From: Henckelia pumila | Taxonomy: Eukaryota; Streptophyta; Magnoliopsida; Lamiales; Gesneriaceae | DNA: 64,000 bases | Assembly: GCF_033568475.1 (NCBI RefSeq) | Contig: NC_133120.1 | Coordinates: 83,222,151 to 83,286,150, forward strand | Direction: 5' to 3' | Translations under genes and position numbers: made by a program | Shown: positions 51,414-62,039 of the stretch, one piece after another | Numbering within the stretch: position 1 is the stretch's first letter | How the letters are laid out: the number at the start of each line of letters is the position of its first letter | Notes under the pieces: generated by a model | What the model saw: only the letters and a program-made list of their open reading frames with translations | Databases searched by the model: none | What the model was told of the DNA's origin: nothing

Positions 51414-52359
51414 TAGCTAACACAGGAAGTTTATTTTTTGACGTACAAGACTGTTTTAACAACACACATATGGCATGCCCGAAATTGTTTGATAGTTTCA
51501 TATTAAGACGTTCGTTAGACGGTTCACCTGGGACTCCTTTTCAGTTTGTCCGATCATACATCGAGAAACATGGACTGAAGGTTTCAGATAGATGCATGGA
51601 TCCAGTCATCAGATCCCCACTGCAGAGATATGATATTCAGAATTTGGGTGCCGAGTTCGACATAGATGTACCCAGATACGGAGTCGTCTGTGGGAACGAT
51701 CTTACTCCGTATCTGGGTACCTGAAAAAGAAATTTTATATTTAAGTAATAATTAATAATTATTTGTTATCATTAAAAGAAAACATAGATCAGCATACATC
51801 TATGTCGAACTCGGCACACAAATTCTGAATATCATATCTCTGCAGTGAGGATCTGATGACTGGATCCATGCATCTATCTGAAACCTTCATTCCATGTTTC
51901 TCGATGTATGATCAGACAAACTGAAAGGGAGTCCCAGGTGAACCGTCTAACGAACGTCTTAATATGAAACTATCAAACAAGTTCGGGCATGCCATATGTG
52001 TGTTGTTAAAACAGTCTTGTACGTCAAAAAATAAACTTCCTGTGTTAGCTATCTCCAATCGAAATAAAATTTCTACTGCCTCCACCCCACAGATATGCCC
52101 GCAGGCGTGAGTCATTGCTTGACTCCTAACTGGCGATAGAGCACCTTCTCTCAACATTTCATACATCAAAACTGTGAATCCATTTTCATTTGCCACGGTT
52201 ACTAATTGCTGACATATACTGTCAAGAGACAAGAATAAGTACATAAAAATAAAAAAACAGGAACTGGAATCTACCAGTGAGCATGTAATTGACTTCAGTT
52301 CTAATGAATTTATACGATATGATTTGATAAATGCACTGCACGAGATGACAAATGAGTAC
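51414..52359. other. Captured coding-like fragment as an inverted repeat, unit 2
   Basis: This is a copy of 48352-49297 at +3062 bp, with arms at 51414-51670 and 51795-52051. Arm B here carries a CGA to TGA change (about 51911-51913) that truncates the minus-strand frame. The arms are otherwise nearly identical to each other. Confidence 0.75.
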
Positions 52360-52923
52360 TGATGCGAACATCATAAAATGAATATCCCGACGTGGGTTCT
52401 TTTTTGTGTTGTTCTCTCGTTTTTTTCTCCTTTTTGCTTTTTTTCATTCTGCCCCTCTTGTAGAAAGGGGCCTCCCTTTTATATGTATTGACCCGGCCTT
52501 TTTCCATGATTGTCCAGCATGGCCCAACTGACAACTGTTTTTGTGATGGGATAGTTGTCACGTAGGATTGCCCTTCCCGCAATATTAGGGAGAGCCCATA
52601 CCGAGCCCATACTGTTTCACCATGTTGCCTAATGATTTGATTTGTAGTAAGAGTCTGCCACACGTAAAGGAGGTATGGGCTTCATTTTATATAAAATGAC
52701 CCTGGGCCCATTGAGTATTACCGGCCCCTGGTTTCCGGATACTTATCCTTGCATTTGTGGGCCCCTGAGGGAGCTCTTGAGTTCCCGGTTTATGAGATGA
52801 TCCCGGGCCCATCACCCAAGATGATGCCGGGCTCCCGTCTTGCAAGACGACCCCAGACTCACCGTCTGGGCCTACCAGGGTGACCCCGGACTCATCATCT
52901 GGGCATACCAGGATAACACTACA
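52360..52923 (-). repeat. LTR 3 of the Tat array (3' LTR of the full element)
   Basis: 564 bp, TG/CA ends. In element orientation it is preceded by a weak purine tract, gccggagg. Confidence 0.9.
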
Positions 52924-53307
52924 CCTCCGGCAAATAGTCGGGCTAGAACTTGTTTCGCTGTCCCGAGAGATTAGTATGGCCCTTCCCCGGTGGTCCTGTG
53001 CAGTACACTGAGCTCCACGTCAGCCCTAGATGCTTCGTAGTATGCGTTGTCAGAGATTTTGTCAGAGGTCGCTTTAGCTTCCCAAGCACGCTTTGCACAT
53101 CTCTTCCGTTTAATTCAAAATAGACGGCTCAGATTGCCCAGACCTTTTATTAATACTCCAATACTTGTGTTTTCTCTTCACCTCCTCATTGTCTCCTCTT
53201 TCTTGCGCGATTGCCTCCGATCATCTGTCCTTCACTCCCAATTCCGTCATTCGTCTCCCGCACGCTCTCACTCGCCTCGTAATTACGTAAGTATCCTTTC
53301 TTCCTTC

Positions 53308-55726
53308 ATGTCTACTGGTACGTCTTCTACCTCCGGGGCGAATGCCAAAGGCTCGCCTAGAGACGAAGAGCCTAGCGGTGACTCGAGCGATGCTCGTTCC
53401 GCCTCGGCTCTTCCTTCCCGACCTCGCTTTTCTAGAAAAACTTCCCACGCCAAACACTCTGTAGCCTCGTCCTCCAATGCGAGGGGAAAAGGAAAAAATA
53501 AAGTGCGTAACCCCCTCCCCCTTGCCTCTATTCCGCCAACCCTAGGATGGTTAACCCATCTTCCCAGCACCTTATCGCAGGGGGCGGCGGAGGAATTGCG
53601 TAACTCGGGAGAAATCCCCTTATCTTATACCTTGTTCCGCCCCTTATCAGGGAGCACACCCGATACCCCCCCCCGTCGGGTTGTTATACCTTTTTTCGGG
53701 ATCAAGTCCGTAGCGGTCTTCGCTTTCCCATTCCTCCCTTCTATCTGGCGGTTGCCAATTTTTTCCGAGTTCCGGTTAATCAATTTCATCCGAACTCTTT
53801 CCGAATTATGGCATCCACCTACATTCTTTTTAAAATGCACAACTTAGCCATCACCCCCCTCATTTTTCACTACTTTTTCTCCTGCCGTTTTAACGAGGGG
53901 GCCTTTTCTTTGGCCGCCCGGCAGAATGCTCGCTTTCTTTCTGATATCCCTTCTTCCCTGAAGGGCTGGAAAGAAAGGTACTTATTTATCCGCCCTCCGG
54001 TCCCCTTCTCTTTTAGGACCGGATTTTTGTCCAGTCTTCCCCCTCAACCTGAACTCCCTGAAAACTATAGGGTTGAGGAGCCCTATGTTCGCAGCCTGGC
54101 TTTAGTGGGCAACCAAAACTTCTCTTCCCCTATCCTTTTCACGCCTGAGAATATGATAGCTTACGGGTTGAGTGCCCGGGTGGAAGATCCCCTTAACCAG
54201 GTGATCGACGCTTATGGTGCTCCGGGAGCTCAACCTGGTAAGTTATGGTTCTCTTCCTGTCGTTTGTTTTGATTTGTTTGTTGCATCCTATCCCTAATAT
54301 ATTGCTTTCTTATGGCAGATTCGTCGGACGTGATGAGAGAGGAATTTGCCCAGCGAGCTAGAGAAAGGCAGGCTGCCAAGGAGAGAACCAAGGCCTTAGC
54401 AGAAAGGCGGAAGAAAGCCAGGGAGGAGGAAAAGAGCCGTGCTGTCCCTTCCAGCCCTCCCCGCTTGTCTACCACTGTATCGTTGCCCCCGCTCCAGGCT
54501 TCTCTCCCCCCTGCTTCTCTCTCACTCCTCCCTGATGGAGCTTTGGCGGATACTGTACCAACCTCCTCCCATATCTCCTCTCAACCCAACCCACCTCTAT
54601 CGGTTGAGGATTTGGAGGATGAAGTTCCGCTTTCCCGGCGAAAGAGGAAGGCCCTCCGGGACCCTGACATGATCATTCTGAGCGACCCGGAGGACGTTAC
54701 TGCCCCTGTCTCTTCTTCTCCAACTCTCCCGACAAATCCCGACAAGTCTCTAGCCTCGAACTGGGACATCCCCTCGGCTAGCATGGAGCACATGGGGTGC
54801 GCTTGGGGGAGCCGAGTAAATTCCTCTACCTGGAACTCTCGATTTCCCTTATTCCTATCAGGGACCACCTCTTCGAAGGCTGTAGCGGTCCAAAGTCTGC
54901 TTTCACCCGAGGAGAGAACATCTCTGTCGGTGTGGGGTGCTACCTCCAAGTTCTCCGAAGGCTTATCTCATGCTTATACGGTGAGTACGGGTTCAGTGTC
55001 CTACTTCTTTCCTTGCTTCCTTTGTCTTATCCCACTTTTGTTCTGCAGGGCCTATGCATGCTAGCCAGTGCTCTGGAGGAAACAAACTCCGTCCTCCACC
55101 GGGAAAGAGAAAAAACTCATTCTTTCGAGAAGCGCATGGCCCAGCTTCGCCTTAATGCCGCACAGCTGCAGGGGATGCATGACGCAAAAGTTGGTGCTCT
55201 GCGCTCGGCCCTGGAGAGTTCCCGGGCGGAAACTTCCCAGGCCCATGATGAATGGCAAAGAAAACTGGCTGCCGCCCAAGAGATCCATCTAAAGGCGTCC
55301 CAGGCTCTTCAAAACCAACTGAGGGAAGCCCGAGAGGAGACTAACAAGGCTTTGGCCTTATCGGATGCTGCCCGGCGAGAGACGGAGATGCATCAAGCTG
55401 TAATAGAAAAAATGCAGGCAGGGCTGGTTGCCACTTGGACAGAGGCGGGCCTGTCTCGCCTACTAGCCGAGGATGCCGACTCCTCTTTGAAGAAGCAGCT
55501 GATGACCGAGTCTCAGTGGAAGCAAGCTTTTCTGGCCTCAAAGGATTTCAAGAATATGGTGATAGACCAATCCTTTGACTTCTTTGCTCAGGGTTTCGAC
55601 CTATGTTCTGTGCAATACGAAGAGGCCGGGTTAAGTCAAGAGGGGGTCCCGGACATCCACCGAGCTATTGCATCCCTGCCCTCTTCTTCCACGACCGGGG
55701 AGGAGACACCTCCTGAAGAAAAGTAA
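53308..55726 (+). CDS. Tat antisense ORF (aORF), full copy with a frameshift
   Basis: Three exons: 53308-54237, 54319-54980 and 55049-55726, with GT-AG introns. The ORF runs opposite to pol, between pol and the 3' LTR. Order: Ser/Arg-rich N-terminus (MSTGTSS), a central domain resembling the 'putative gypsy type transposon' family (FHYFFSCRF, LKGWKERYLFIRPP), a basic coiled-coil-like segment (EEFAQRARERQAAKERTK), a KRKALRD basic motif that may be a nuclear signal, and a long C-terminal coiled coil ending EETPPEEK. A C-run of 9 (53676-53684) replaces 7 in the two derivative units and shifts the frame about 120 codons in; with 7 the exon phases agree throughout. So this copy is probably inactive. 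The function of Tat aORF proteins is not established. Confidence 0.75.
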
Positions 55727-56027
55727 AACTAGTGCCCGAGGCGTGTCTACATTTCTTGGGTTTTTTTGTTTCTTTGTAAAAAACATTGGGTAATGAATAT
55801 TATGTTCATTTGATTTTCTTTGGCTTTCTGTCCACTTGCATATTTTGATTTCCCTGTTGAGTAACATATCGTGTAGATCACCTAGATTCCTATGGCTTTG
55901 TGAATTATTACGGGCCTTTGCATACGTGGGCCCCCGAAGGAGCTCCTGGGTTCCCGGTTTATAAGATGACCCCGGGCTCCCGTCTTGCAAGACGACCCCG
56001 GATTCACCGTCTGGGCCTACCAGGTTA

Positions 56028-56725
56028 AGTACCAGGGTAGTGGAACGCCTGGTTTATGGTGCCAGGGTAGTGGATCGCCTGGGCTTTAAGGTGCCATGGG
56101 TTTGCCATGGGCTTTGAGTACCAGGGTAGTGGAACGCCTGGTTTATGGTGCCAGGATAGTGGATCGCCTGGGCTTATGGTGCCAGGGTAGTGGATCACCT
56201 GGGCTTTAAGGTGCCATGGGTTTGCCATGGGCTTTAAGTACCAGGGTAGTGGAACGCCTGGGTTTATGGTGCCAGGGTAGTGGATCGCCTGGGCTTATGG
56301 TGTCAGGGTAGTGGATCACCTGGGCTTTAAGGTGCCATGGGTTTGCCTTGGGCTTTAAGTACCAGGGTAGTGAAACGCCTGGGTTTATGGTGCCAGGGTA
56401 GTGGATCGCCTGGGCTTATGGTGCCAGGGTAGTGGATCACCTGGGCTTTAAGGTGCCATGGGTTTGCCATGGGCTTTAAGTACCAGGATAGTGGAACGCC
56501 TGGGTTTATGGTGCCAGAGTAGTGGATCGTCTGGGCTTATGGTGCCAGGGTAGTGGATCACCTGGGCTTTAAGGTGCCATGGGTTTGCCATGGGCTTTAA
56601 GTACCAGGGTAGTGGAACGCCTGGGTTTATGGTGCCAGGGTAGTGGATCGCCTGGGCTTATGGTGCCAGGGTAGTGGATCACCTGGGCTTTAAGGTGCCA
56701 TGGGTTTGCCATGGGCTTTAAGTAC
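56028..56725. repeat. ~119-bp tandem repeat array, 5 full plus 1 short copies
   Basis: The unit begins gtaccagggtagtggaacg and ends gccatgggctttaa. Within it a roughly 30-bp subunit (ccagggtagtggatcgcctgg) occurs three times in full units and twice in the first, shorter unit. The array lies between the 3' ends of pol and the aORF. Tandem repeats in this untranslated region are a known feature of Tat/Ogre elements. Open frames across it are repeat artefacts. Confidence 0.9.
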
Positions 56726-56790
56726 ATTAAACAAAACACACATTTATTCACATAACAGCATGGAATACATATTACAACAAGTTCGCTTAT

Positions 56791-59700
56791 TTAAGAGTAA
56801 TACAACTTGAGATGCAATGTGTTCCAAGGCCGCTTCAGGGTCTTACCTTGACTGTCTTCCAAGTACCAAGCCCCTCTCCCCACCTTCCGAGTAATCTTGT
56901 AAGGACCTTCCCACTTTGCTTCTAACTTCTTCACAACCCCTGCAGGGTTAACCTTTTTTAATACGAGATCTCCTATCTGGAATTCTCGAGGCTTGACTCC
57001 CTTGTTGAAAGCTTTCATCACTCTTCTCTTGTAAGCCTCCATCCTTACGGCCGCCCTTCCTCGCTTCTCCTCTATCAAGTCCAACTCCTGCGCTCGGCTA
57101 CCGGTTCCTTCCCCTTGATAAGCTTGCATTCGGGGAGAAGATTGCCCAATCTCCACTGGTAACACTGCTTCGGACCCATACACCAAACCGAAAGGTGTTT
57201 CTCCAGTAGCTGTTTTCGGCGTGGTACGATAAGCCCACAACACCCCCGCAATTTCCTCCACCCAATATTTACCCATGCCATAGAGCCTGGCCTGCAAAGA
57301 CCGCACTATCGTTCGATTAGTTACCTCCGTCTGTCCATTACTCTGAGGATAAGCCACCGAGGTAAAGGCCTGCTGTATCTTCATCTCTGCACACCAATCC
57401 TTCATCTTCCGTCCCTGAAACTGCCTTCCATTATCAGAAACTAATTTCCGAGGAACACCAAACCGGCAAACAATATTCTTCCAAATGAAGTTTAACACAA
57501 CCTCTTCTGTAATTCTTGCAAGGGGCTCCACCTCTACCCACTTAGAGAAGTAATCTACCGCAACTAGAAGGAACTTCTTCTGCCTGGACCCTAGAGGAAA
57601 AGGTCCCACAATATCCAAGCCCCACTGGTCGAATGGGCAGGATGCCCATACTGCTTTGAACTCCGCTGCCGGCTTATGAGAAAAATTTCCAAATCTTTGG
57701 CATCCTTCGCAAGCATTGACTACTTGACGGGCATCCTGCTGTAGAGTAGGCCACCAATACCCGGCTAATAGAGTACGCCGAGCTAGGCTCCACATTCCTC
57801 CGTGATCCCCACAACATCCTTCATGTATTTCTTGGAGCACATATTTCACCTCCTTCTCCTCTAGGCATCTTAGTAGTGGGCCCTGAAAGGATCTTCGATA
57901 CAGACTCCCATTCAAAAGGGTGAAACGGGGTATCTGTCTTCTGACCTTTTGGGCTACTGCCTCATCTGAGGGAAGAGTCCCTGTCTGTAAATAGTTAATG
58001 AGAGGGGTCATCCAAGATTCCCCCTTTCCTTCCTGCTTTTCTTCCTCTATTGCCAACACCGACCCCACTTGTTGTATCACTTCCCGGCTGTTACCACTAC
58101 TCCAGGAAGTAGCCATTTTGGCCAGTGCATCTGCCTCAGTATTATGTTCCCGGGGAATCTGCTCTATGTTCCAACTGGAGAAACCACTTCCCTGCTTCTT
58201 GACCAGTTCCATGTACTCTCGCAACCTTTCTTCCTTAACACTGAACATTCCCTGTAATTGCTGCACTACCAGCTGGGAATCGGAGTAAATAATTACATGC
58301 TCCGCTCCTGCCTCTCGAGCCAACTTTAAACCCGTTGCGACTGCCTCGTACTCTGCCTCATTATTGGACTTGAAAGTGTGCAACCTCATGTCTATCCGGG
58401 TTTTTTCCTGCGTGGGAGAGATCAGAACCACACCCACCCCACTTCCTTTCGAGCTGCTAGCCCCGTCCACGAACACCCTCCACACCTCCTCCTGGCCGAA
58501 AGTGAGAATCTCTGTCAAGAAATCGGACAGAGCCTGTGCCTTGATGGCAACCCGGGGTTGATATTCGATGTCATACTCCCCTAGCTCCACCGCCCATTTG
58601 ACCAGTCTACCCGAAGTATCTGGATGAGTCATCACCCGACCCAGCAAACTGTTAGTTAAGACCGTGATTGGATGGGACAGGAAGTACGGTCTAAGCTTCC
58701 GGGCTGTAAGGATGAGCGCAAGAGCCATCTTTTCTATATCACCATACCTAATTTCTGGTCCTTTCAAGGCATGACTTACATAATAGACAGGTTTCTGGTC
58801 CCTGGCTTCCTCTCTGATCAGTACGGAACTTACAGCATGCTCGGTTGTAGAGAGATATACCCACAACCTTTCTCCGGGTTTCGGTTTGACCAGAACCGGC
58901 AGATTAGCCAGATGCTCCTTCAATTCCTGAAAAGCTTTCTCGCATTCCTGAGTCCATCCAAATTTTTGGGTCTTCCTCAACACCTGGAAGAAAGGATAAC
59001 TCCTATGAGCCGAGCGGGCGATGAATAGGGACAGGGCGGTGATTCTTCCTGTCAACCGTTGTACCTCCCTGACAGAGGTTGGTGAGGGCATTTCTTTCAA
59101 TATTTTCACCTTTTCAGGATTTACTTCTATCCCTCTTTCCGTTACCACAAAACCCAAAAACTTCCCACTCTTGACTCCGAAAACACACTTGGCCGGGTTA
59201 AGTTTTACCCCGTACTTTCGAAGAGTGTTGAAGGTTTCTTCTAAGTCGGGAATGAAATCCCGCCCAGCTCGGGACTTTACCAGGATATCATCTACATATA
59301 CCTCCACATTCCGGCCGAGCTGGCCTTGAAAGACCTTGTCCATCATCCTTTGATAGGTGGCCCCTGCATTTTTTAACCCGAACGGCATAACCACATAACA
59401 AAAAGTCCCTCCGGAAGTGATAAAACTAAACTTGTCTTGATCCTCCTGTGCTAGGGGGATTTGGTGGTATCCCTGGTATGCGTCCATAAAGCTAAGCAAC
59501 TCAAAGCCTGATGTAGAGTCCACCAGCTGATCAACCCGAGGGAGGGGGTAACAATCTTTAGGGCAAGCTTCGTTCAGGTTTCGGAAATCAATGCACATCC
59601 TCCACTTCCCGGTAGTTTTGGGTACCAGTACCACGTTAGACATCCAAGTAGGGAACTGTACCTCCCGGATATGTCCTGCTTCCTTTAACTCCCGAACCTG

Positions 59701-60918
59701 GTCAGCGATGACTTTGTCCTTATCCGCCCCAAAATGCCGCTTCTTCTGTTTGATAACCCGAGCTCCCGGGAGGATATTTAGTTTGTGTTCGGCCACCTGA
59801 GATGGGATTCCAGTTAGCTCCTGGGAAGACCAGGCGAATACATATGTATTCTTGGCCAGGCATGCTTTCAATTGATTCATAAGGCCGACCTCCAAATCCC
59901 TAGCTACCTTGACAATTTTTCCCGGTTGTTCTGGGAATAATTGCACTACCTCATGCTCCTCCTTAACCTCCCCTATTGTGCACACCTCCTTTTTGCTAGG
60001 ATCACCTCTTCCTTGTTCACCCCGAGCTTTCTTGTTGTCCACTCGTACCGTATCAGCATAACACCTTCGAGAGGAGGGTTGGTCTCCTTTTACTTCCCCT
60101 ATCTGGTTTCCCACCGGGAATTTAATCTTTTGATGATATGCAGAGGCCACAGCCATGAAGGCGTTCAAAGCTGGTCTCCCTAAGATGACATTATAGGAAG
60201 ATGGAGCTTCTACTATTGAAAAGAGAGTCATGATAGTTCTTCTCAATTCACCGGCTCCCAGGGTAATGGGCAACCATACCTCTCCCCGAGGCTGTACTGT
60301 GTGCCCTGCGAACCCGTAGAGAGAGGTTTTCACCAAATTGACCTCACATCCCAGCAGGTCCATTTGTTCAAAAGCTTCTTGGAAAATGACATTTACCGAG
60401 CTTTCAGAATCAACGAAAACCCGCCTTATGTCATAGTTGGCCACCCTGGCTTGGATGAGCAAGGCATCATTATGAGGGGTGACCACGTCCTTCAAATCCT
60501 CTAGCCCGAAGGAAATGACCGGGCAAGGGGTTACTTTCCGGGCCTCCAACCCCAATACTTCTCTCTTACTCCAAGATTTCCGGGCCCTATTCGAATCCCC
60601 ATCAGTGGACCCCCCTGATATCATGTTGATGACTCCTCGGGAGGGTCCGTCTCGTGTCCTATCCTCCAATCGCTGAGGTGGAACCTCCCGGGCTTTTTCT
60701 GAGATAGCCTCATTAGGCTTGTGTGTCGCAAATCCCAGTGCCCGATAAGGCCCTCGCTGTCTTTTATCCATCCGCCTTTCCTCTCCTGACATCGGCCTTT
60801 TTGCATCCGGAGCGCGTCTTCTGCACTCGCTGGTATCATGAGTGTTGACCTCGTGGATGGAGCAATATTTTTCCCGCTCCTTTCTGGGAGGTCTGCCGAA
60901 CTTCCTCCTCGCACACAT
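56791..60918 (-). CDS. pol: Tat-lineage Ty3/gypsy Pol polyprotein (PR-RT-RH-aRH-INT)
   Basis: An uninterrupted frame of 1375 codons; the true N-terminus is uncertain because it must be joined to gag. It starts with a CxxH...C motif (YCSIHEVNTHDTSEC), then aspartic protease (VFVDSESSVNVIF; the usual D-S/T-G is here DSE), reverse transcriptase (MPFGLKNAGATYQRMM and VYVDDILV), the gypsy RNase H, and a second RNase H starting VFVDGASSSKGSGVG with SNNEAEYEA and YSDSQLVV. Integrase follows, with an HHCC finger ending ACEGCQRFG and a DDE core (GLDIVGPF, VSDNGRQF, QTEVTNRT), then a GDLVLKKV C-terminal segment. The second RNase H marks the Tat lineage. Only the protease active site looks damaged. This enzyme set would copy element RNA into DNA and insert it. 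Confidence 0.93.
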   Translation of the reverse strand: MCARRKFGRPPRKEREKYCSIHEVNTHDTSECRRRAPDAKRPMSGEERRMDKRQRGPYRALGFATHKPNEAISEKAREVPPQRLEDRTRDGPSRGVINMISGGSTDGDSNRARKSWSKREVLGLEARKVTPCPVISFGLEDLKDVVTPHNDALLIQARVANYDIRRVFVDSESSVNVIFQEAFEQMDLLGCEVNLVKTSLYGFAGHTVQPRGEVWLPITLGAGELRRTIMTLFSIVEAPSSYNVILGRPALNAFMAVASAYHQKIKFPVGNQIGEVKGDQPSSRRCYADTVRVDNKKARGEQGRGDPSKKEVCTIGEVKEEHEVVQLFPEQPGKIVKVARDLEVGLMNQLKACLAKNTYVFAWSSQELTGIPSQVAEHKLNILPGARVIKQKKRHFGADKDKVIADQVRELKEAGHIREVQFPTWMSNVVLVPKTTGKWRMCIDFRNLNEACPKDCYPLPRVDQLVDSTSGFELLSFMDAYQGYHQIPLAQEDQDKFSFITSGGTFCYVVMPFGLKNAGATYQRMMDKVFQGQLGRNVEVYVDDILVKSRAGRDFIPDLEETFNTLRKYGVKLNPAKCVFGVKSGKFLGFVVTERGIEVNPEKVKILKEMPSPTSVREVQRLTGRITALSLFIARSAHRSYPFFQVLRKTQKFGWTQECEKAFQELKEHLANLPVLVKPKPGERLWVYLSTTEHAVSSVLIREEARDQKPVYYVSHALKGPEIRYGDIEKMALALILTARKLRPYFLSHPITVLTNSLLGRVMTHPDTSGRLVKWAVELGEYDIEYQPRVAIKAQALSDFLTEILTFGQEEVWRVFVDGASSSKGSGVGVVLISPTQEKTRIDMRLHTFKSNNEAEYEAVATGLKLAREAGAEHVIIYSDSQLVVQQLQGMFSVKEERLREYMELVKKQGSGFSSWNIEQIPREHNTEADALAKMATSWSSGNSREVIQQVGSVLAIEEEKQEGKGESWMTPLINYLQTGTLPSDEAVAQKVRRQIPRFTLLNGSLYRRSFQGPLLRCLEEKEVKYVLQEIHEGCCGDHGGMWSLARRTLLAGYWWPTLQQDARQVVNACEGCQRFGNFSHKPAAEFKAVWASCPFDQWGLDIVGPFPLGSRQKKFLLVAVDYFSKWVEVEPLARITEEVVLNFIWKNIVCRFGVPRKLVSDNGRQFQGRKMKDWCAEMKIQQAFTSVAYPQSNGQTEVTNRTIVRSLQARLYGMGKYWVEEIAGVLWAYRTTPKTATGETPFGLVYGSEAVLPVEIGQSSPRMQAYQGEGTGSRAQELDLIEEKRGRAAVRMEAYKRRVMKAFNKGVKPREFQIGDLVLKKVNPAGVVKKLEAKWEGPYKITRKVGRGAWYLEDSQGKTLKRPWNTLHLKLYYS

Positions 60919-61828
60919 GGACCCCTCGATCTCTAGTTACTTTCGGCGGGGCATGAGCCATCAACCTCCCCAGATAATCATTTTTCCCTCCTCCCGAGTT
61001 ATTCCTATTTCCTCTCTCTCTGTTCCCCTCTCGCTTATCTTTATCCCTCTTTTGCTTCTGGGCCTCTTCCATGTTAATGTACTTTTCAGCCCGGGCTAAG
61101 AGGTCTTCAAAGTTTCGAGGGGTTTTCTTTACCAGCGACCGGAAGAATTCTCCCTCCCTGAGACCTTGGGTAAAGGCTGTGATCCGGGTTTCCGGTGCGC
61201 ACGCTGGAATCTCTAAAGTTATTTTGTTGACATTCTTGATATATGCCCTTAGAGATTCCTCTCCAACCTGCTTTACCTCAAAAAGACTGAGGGTAGTCTT
61301 TCGGTACCGTTTACTGCTGCTGAAATGCTGCAGAAAGATTTCCCGAAACTTCTTAAAGACATCAATGCTTCCGTCCTCCAAGTTTTCAAACCACCGTTGG
61401 GCAGAATCTTCCAATGTGGTTAAGAAAACTTTACACTTGATTTGATCATTATAACAATGTAACATGGCCACATTTTCGAACCGGGCCATGTGCTCTTCTG
61501 GATCACCACTACCATCGTACCCTTTGATCTTCGCTGATTTGAATTGTAATGGCAAGGGCTCTTTAATAATCTCCGGCGAGAAAGGGCATCCCGAGCTTTT
61601 GAATCGCGAAGATTCCCGCGAGTCAGTGTTTTCCAACTTTAAAATTTTTTGCTTCAGCAGTTCCAATTCCCCCACCATGGTGACATGGGCAGACTCAGCG
61701 TGTGATTCTGCCTCCTGTTCCGCCTGTATGCCCTCTCGTCCTCCTCCTCTCTTCTCCTTCTCTTTTCCTTCTTCCCGCACCTTATCTACTGTTTTTTCCT
61801 GCTCCTTCCCTAGTTCCCCCTGGTTTCT

Positions 61829-61860
<32 letters not shown>

Positions 61861-62005
61861 GCTTCTCCGGATCGCCTTCCCTCTTCTCCTGTTGTAGAGC
61901 TAGGATCCTTTGTAATGCTGCCTCTACCATGGCGTTCACTTGCTCCCGCAGATTTGCCATCGCTCGCTGGGAGCTTTCAGGATCCTCAATAATCGTCATA
62001 TCCAC
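60836..62005 (-). CDS. gag: Tat-lineage Gag
   Basis: The frame has 389 codons. It has an acidic Q/E/K-rich N-terminal part with an EQEQEQEQE run, then the retrotransposon gag domain (RWFENLEDGSIDVFKKFREI and ESLRAYIKNVNKITLEIP), then a basic region NRERGNRNNSGGG. Gag forms the particle that packages element RNA. Its last 83 nt overlap the start of the pol frame, which lies in the +1 frame. The normal gag C-terminus appears to continue in the pol frame (KFGRPPRKEREKYC), so either a +1 frameshift is used or an indel has split the original gag-pol frame. The ATG at 62005 lies about 15 bp inside the primer-binding site. Confidence 0.9.
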
Positions 62006-62020
62006 GTCTTAAATCTCAAT

Positions 62021-62039
62021 TTCCCACAGACGGCGCCAA
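62021..62039 (-). other. Primer-binding site of the Tat element
   Basis: The minus strand reads TTGGCGCCGTCTGTGGGAA directly after the LTR terminus. This TGGCGCCGTCTGTGGGAA type is frequent in plant Ty3/gypsy elements. The pairing tRNA is not asserted here. Confidence 0.75.

Noticed and set aside
54797-55048. Start of a 309-codon ORF in the aORF region
   Set aside because: Only its part from 55049 is coding; upstream it reads through exon 2 and intron 2 in the wrong frame.
56025-56751. Minus-strand ORFs with repeated AQVIHYPGTI units
   Set aside because: They are translations of the 119-bp tandem array in a non-coding part of the Tat element.
57998-60676. Several plus-strand ORFs of 65-118 codons
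   Set aside because: They are antisense shadows of pol.
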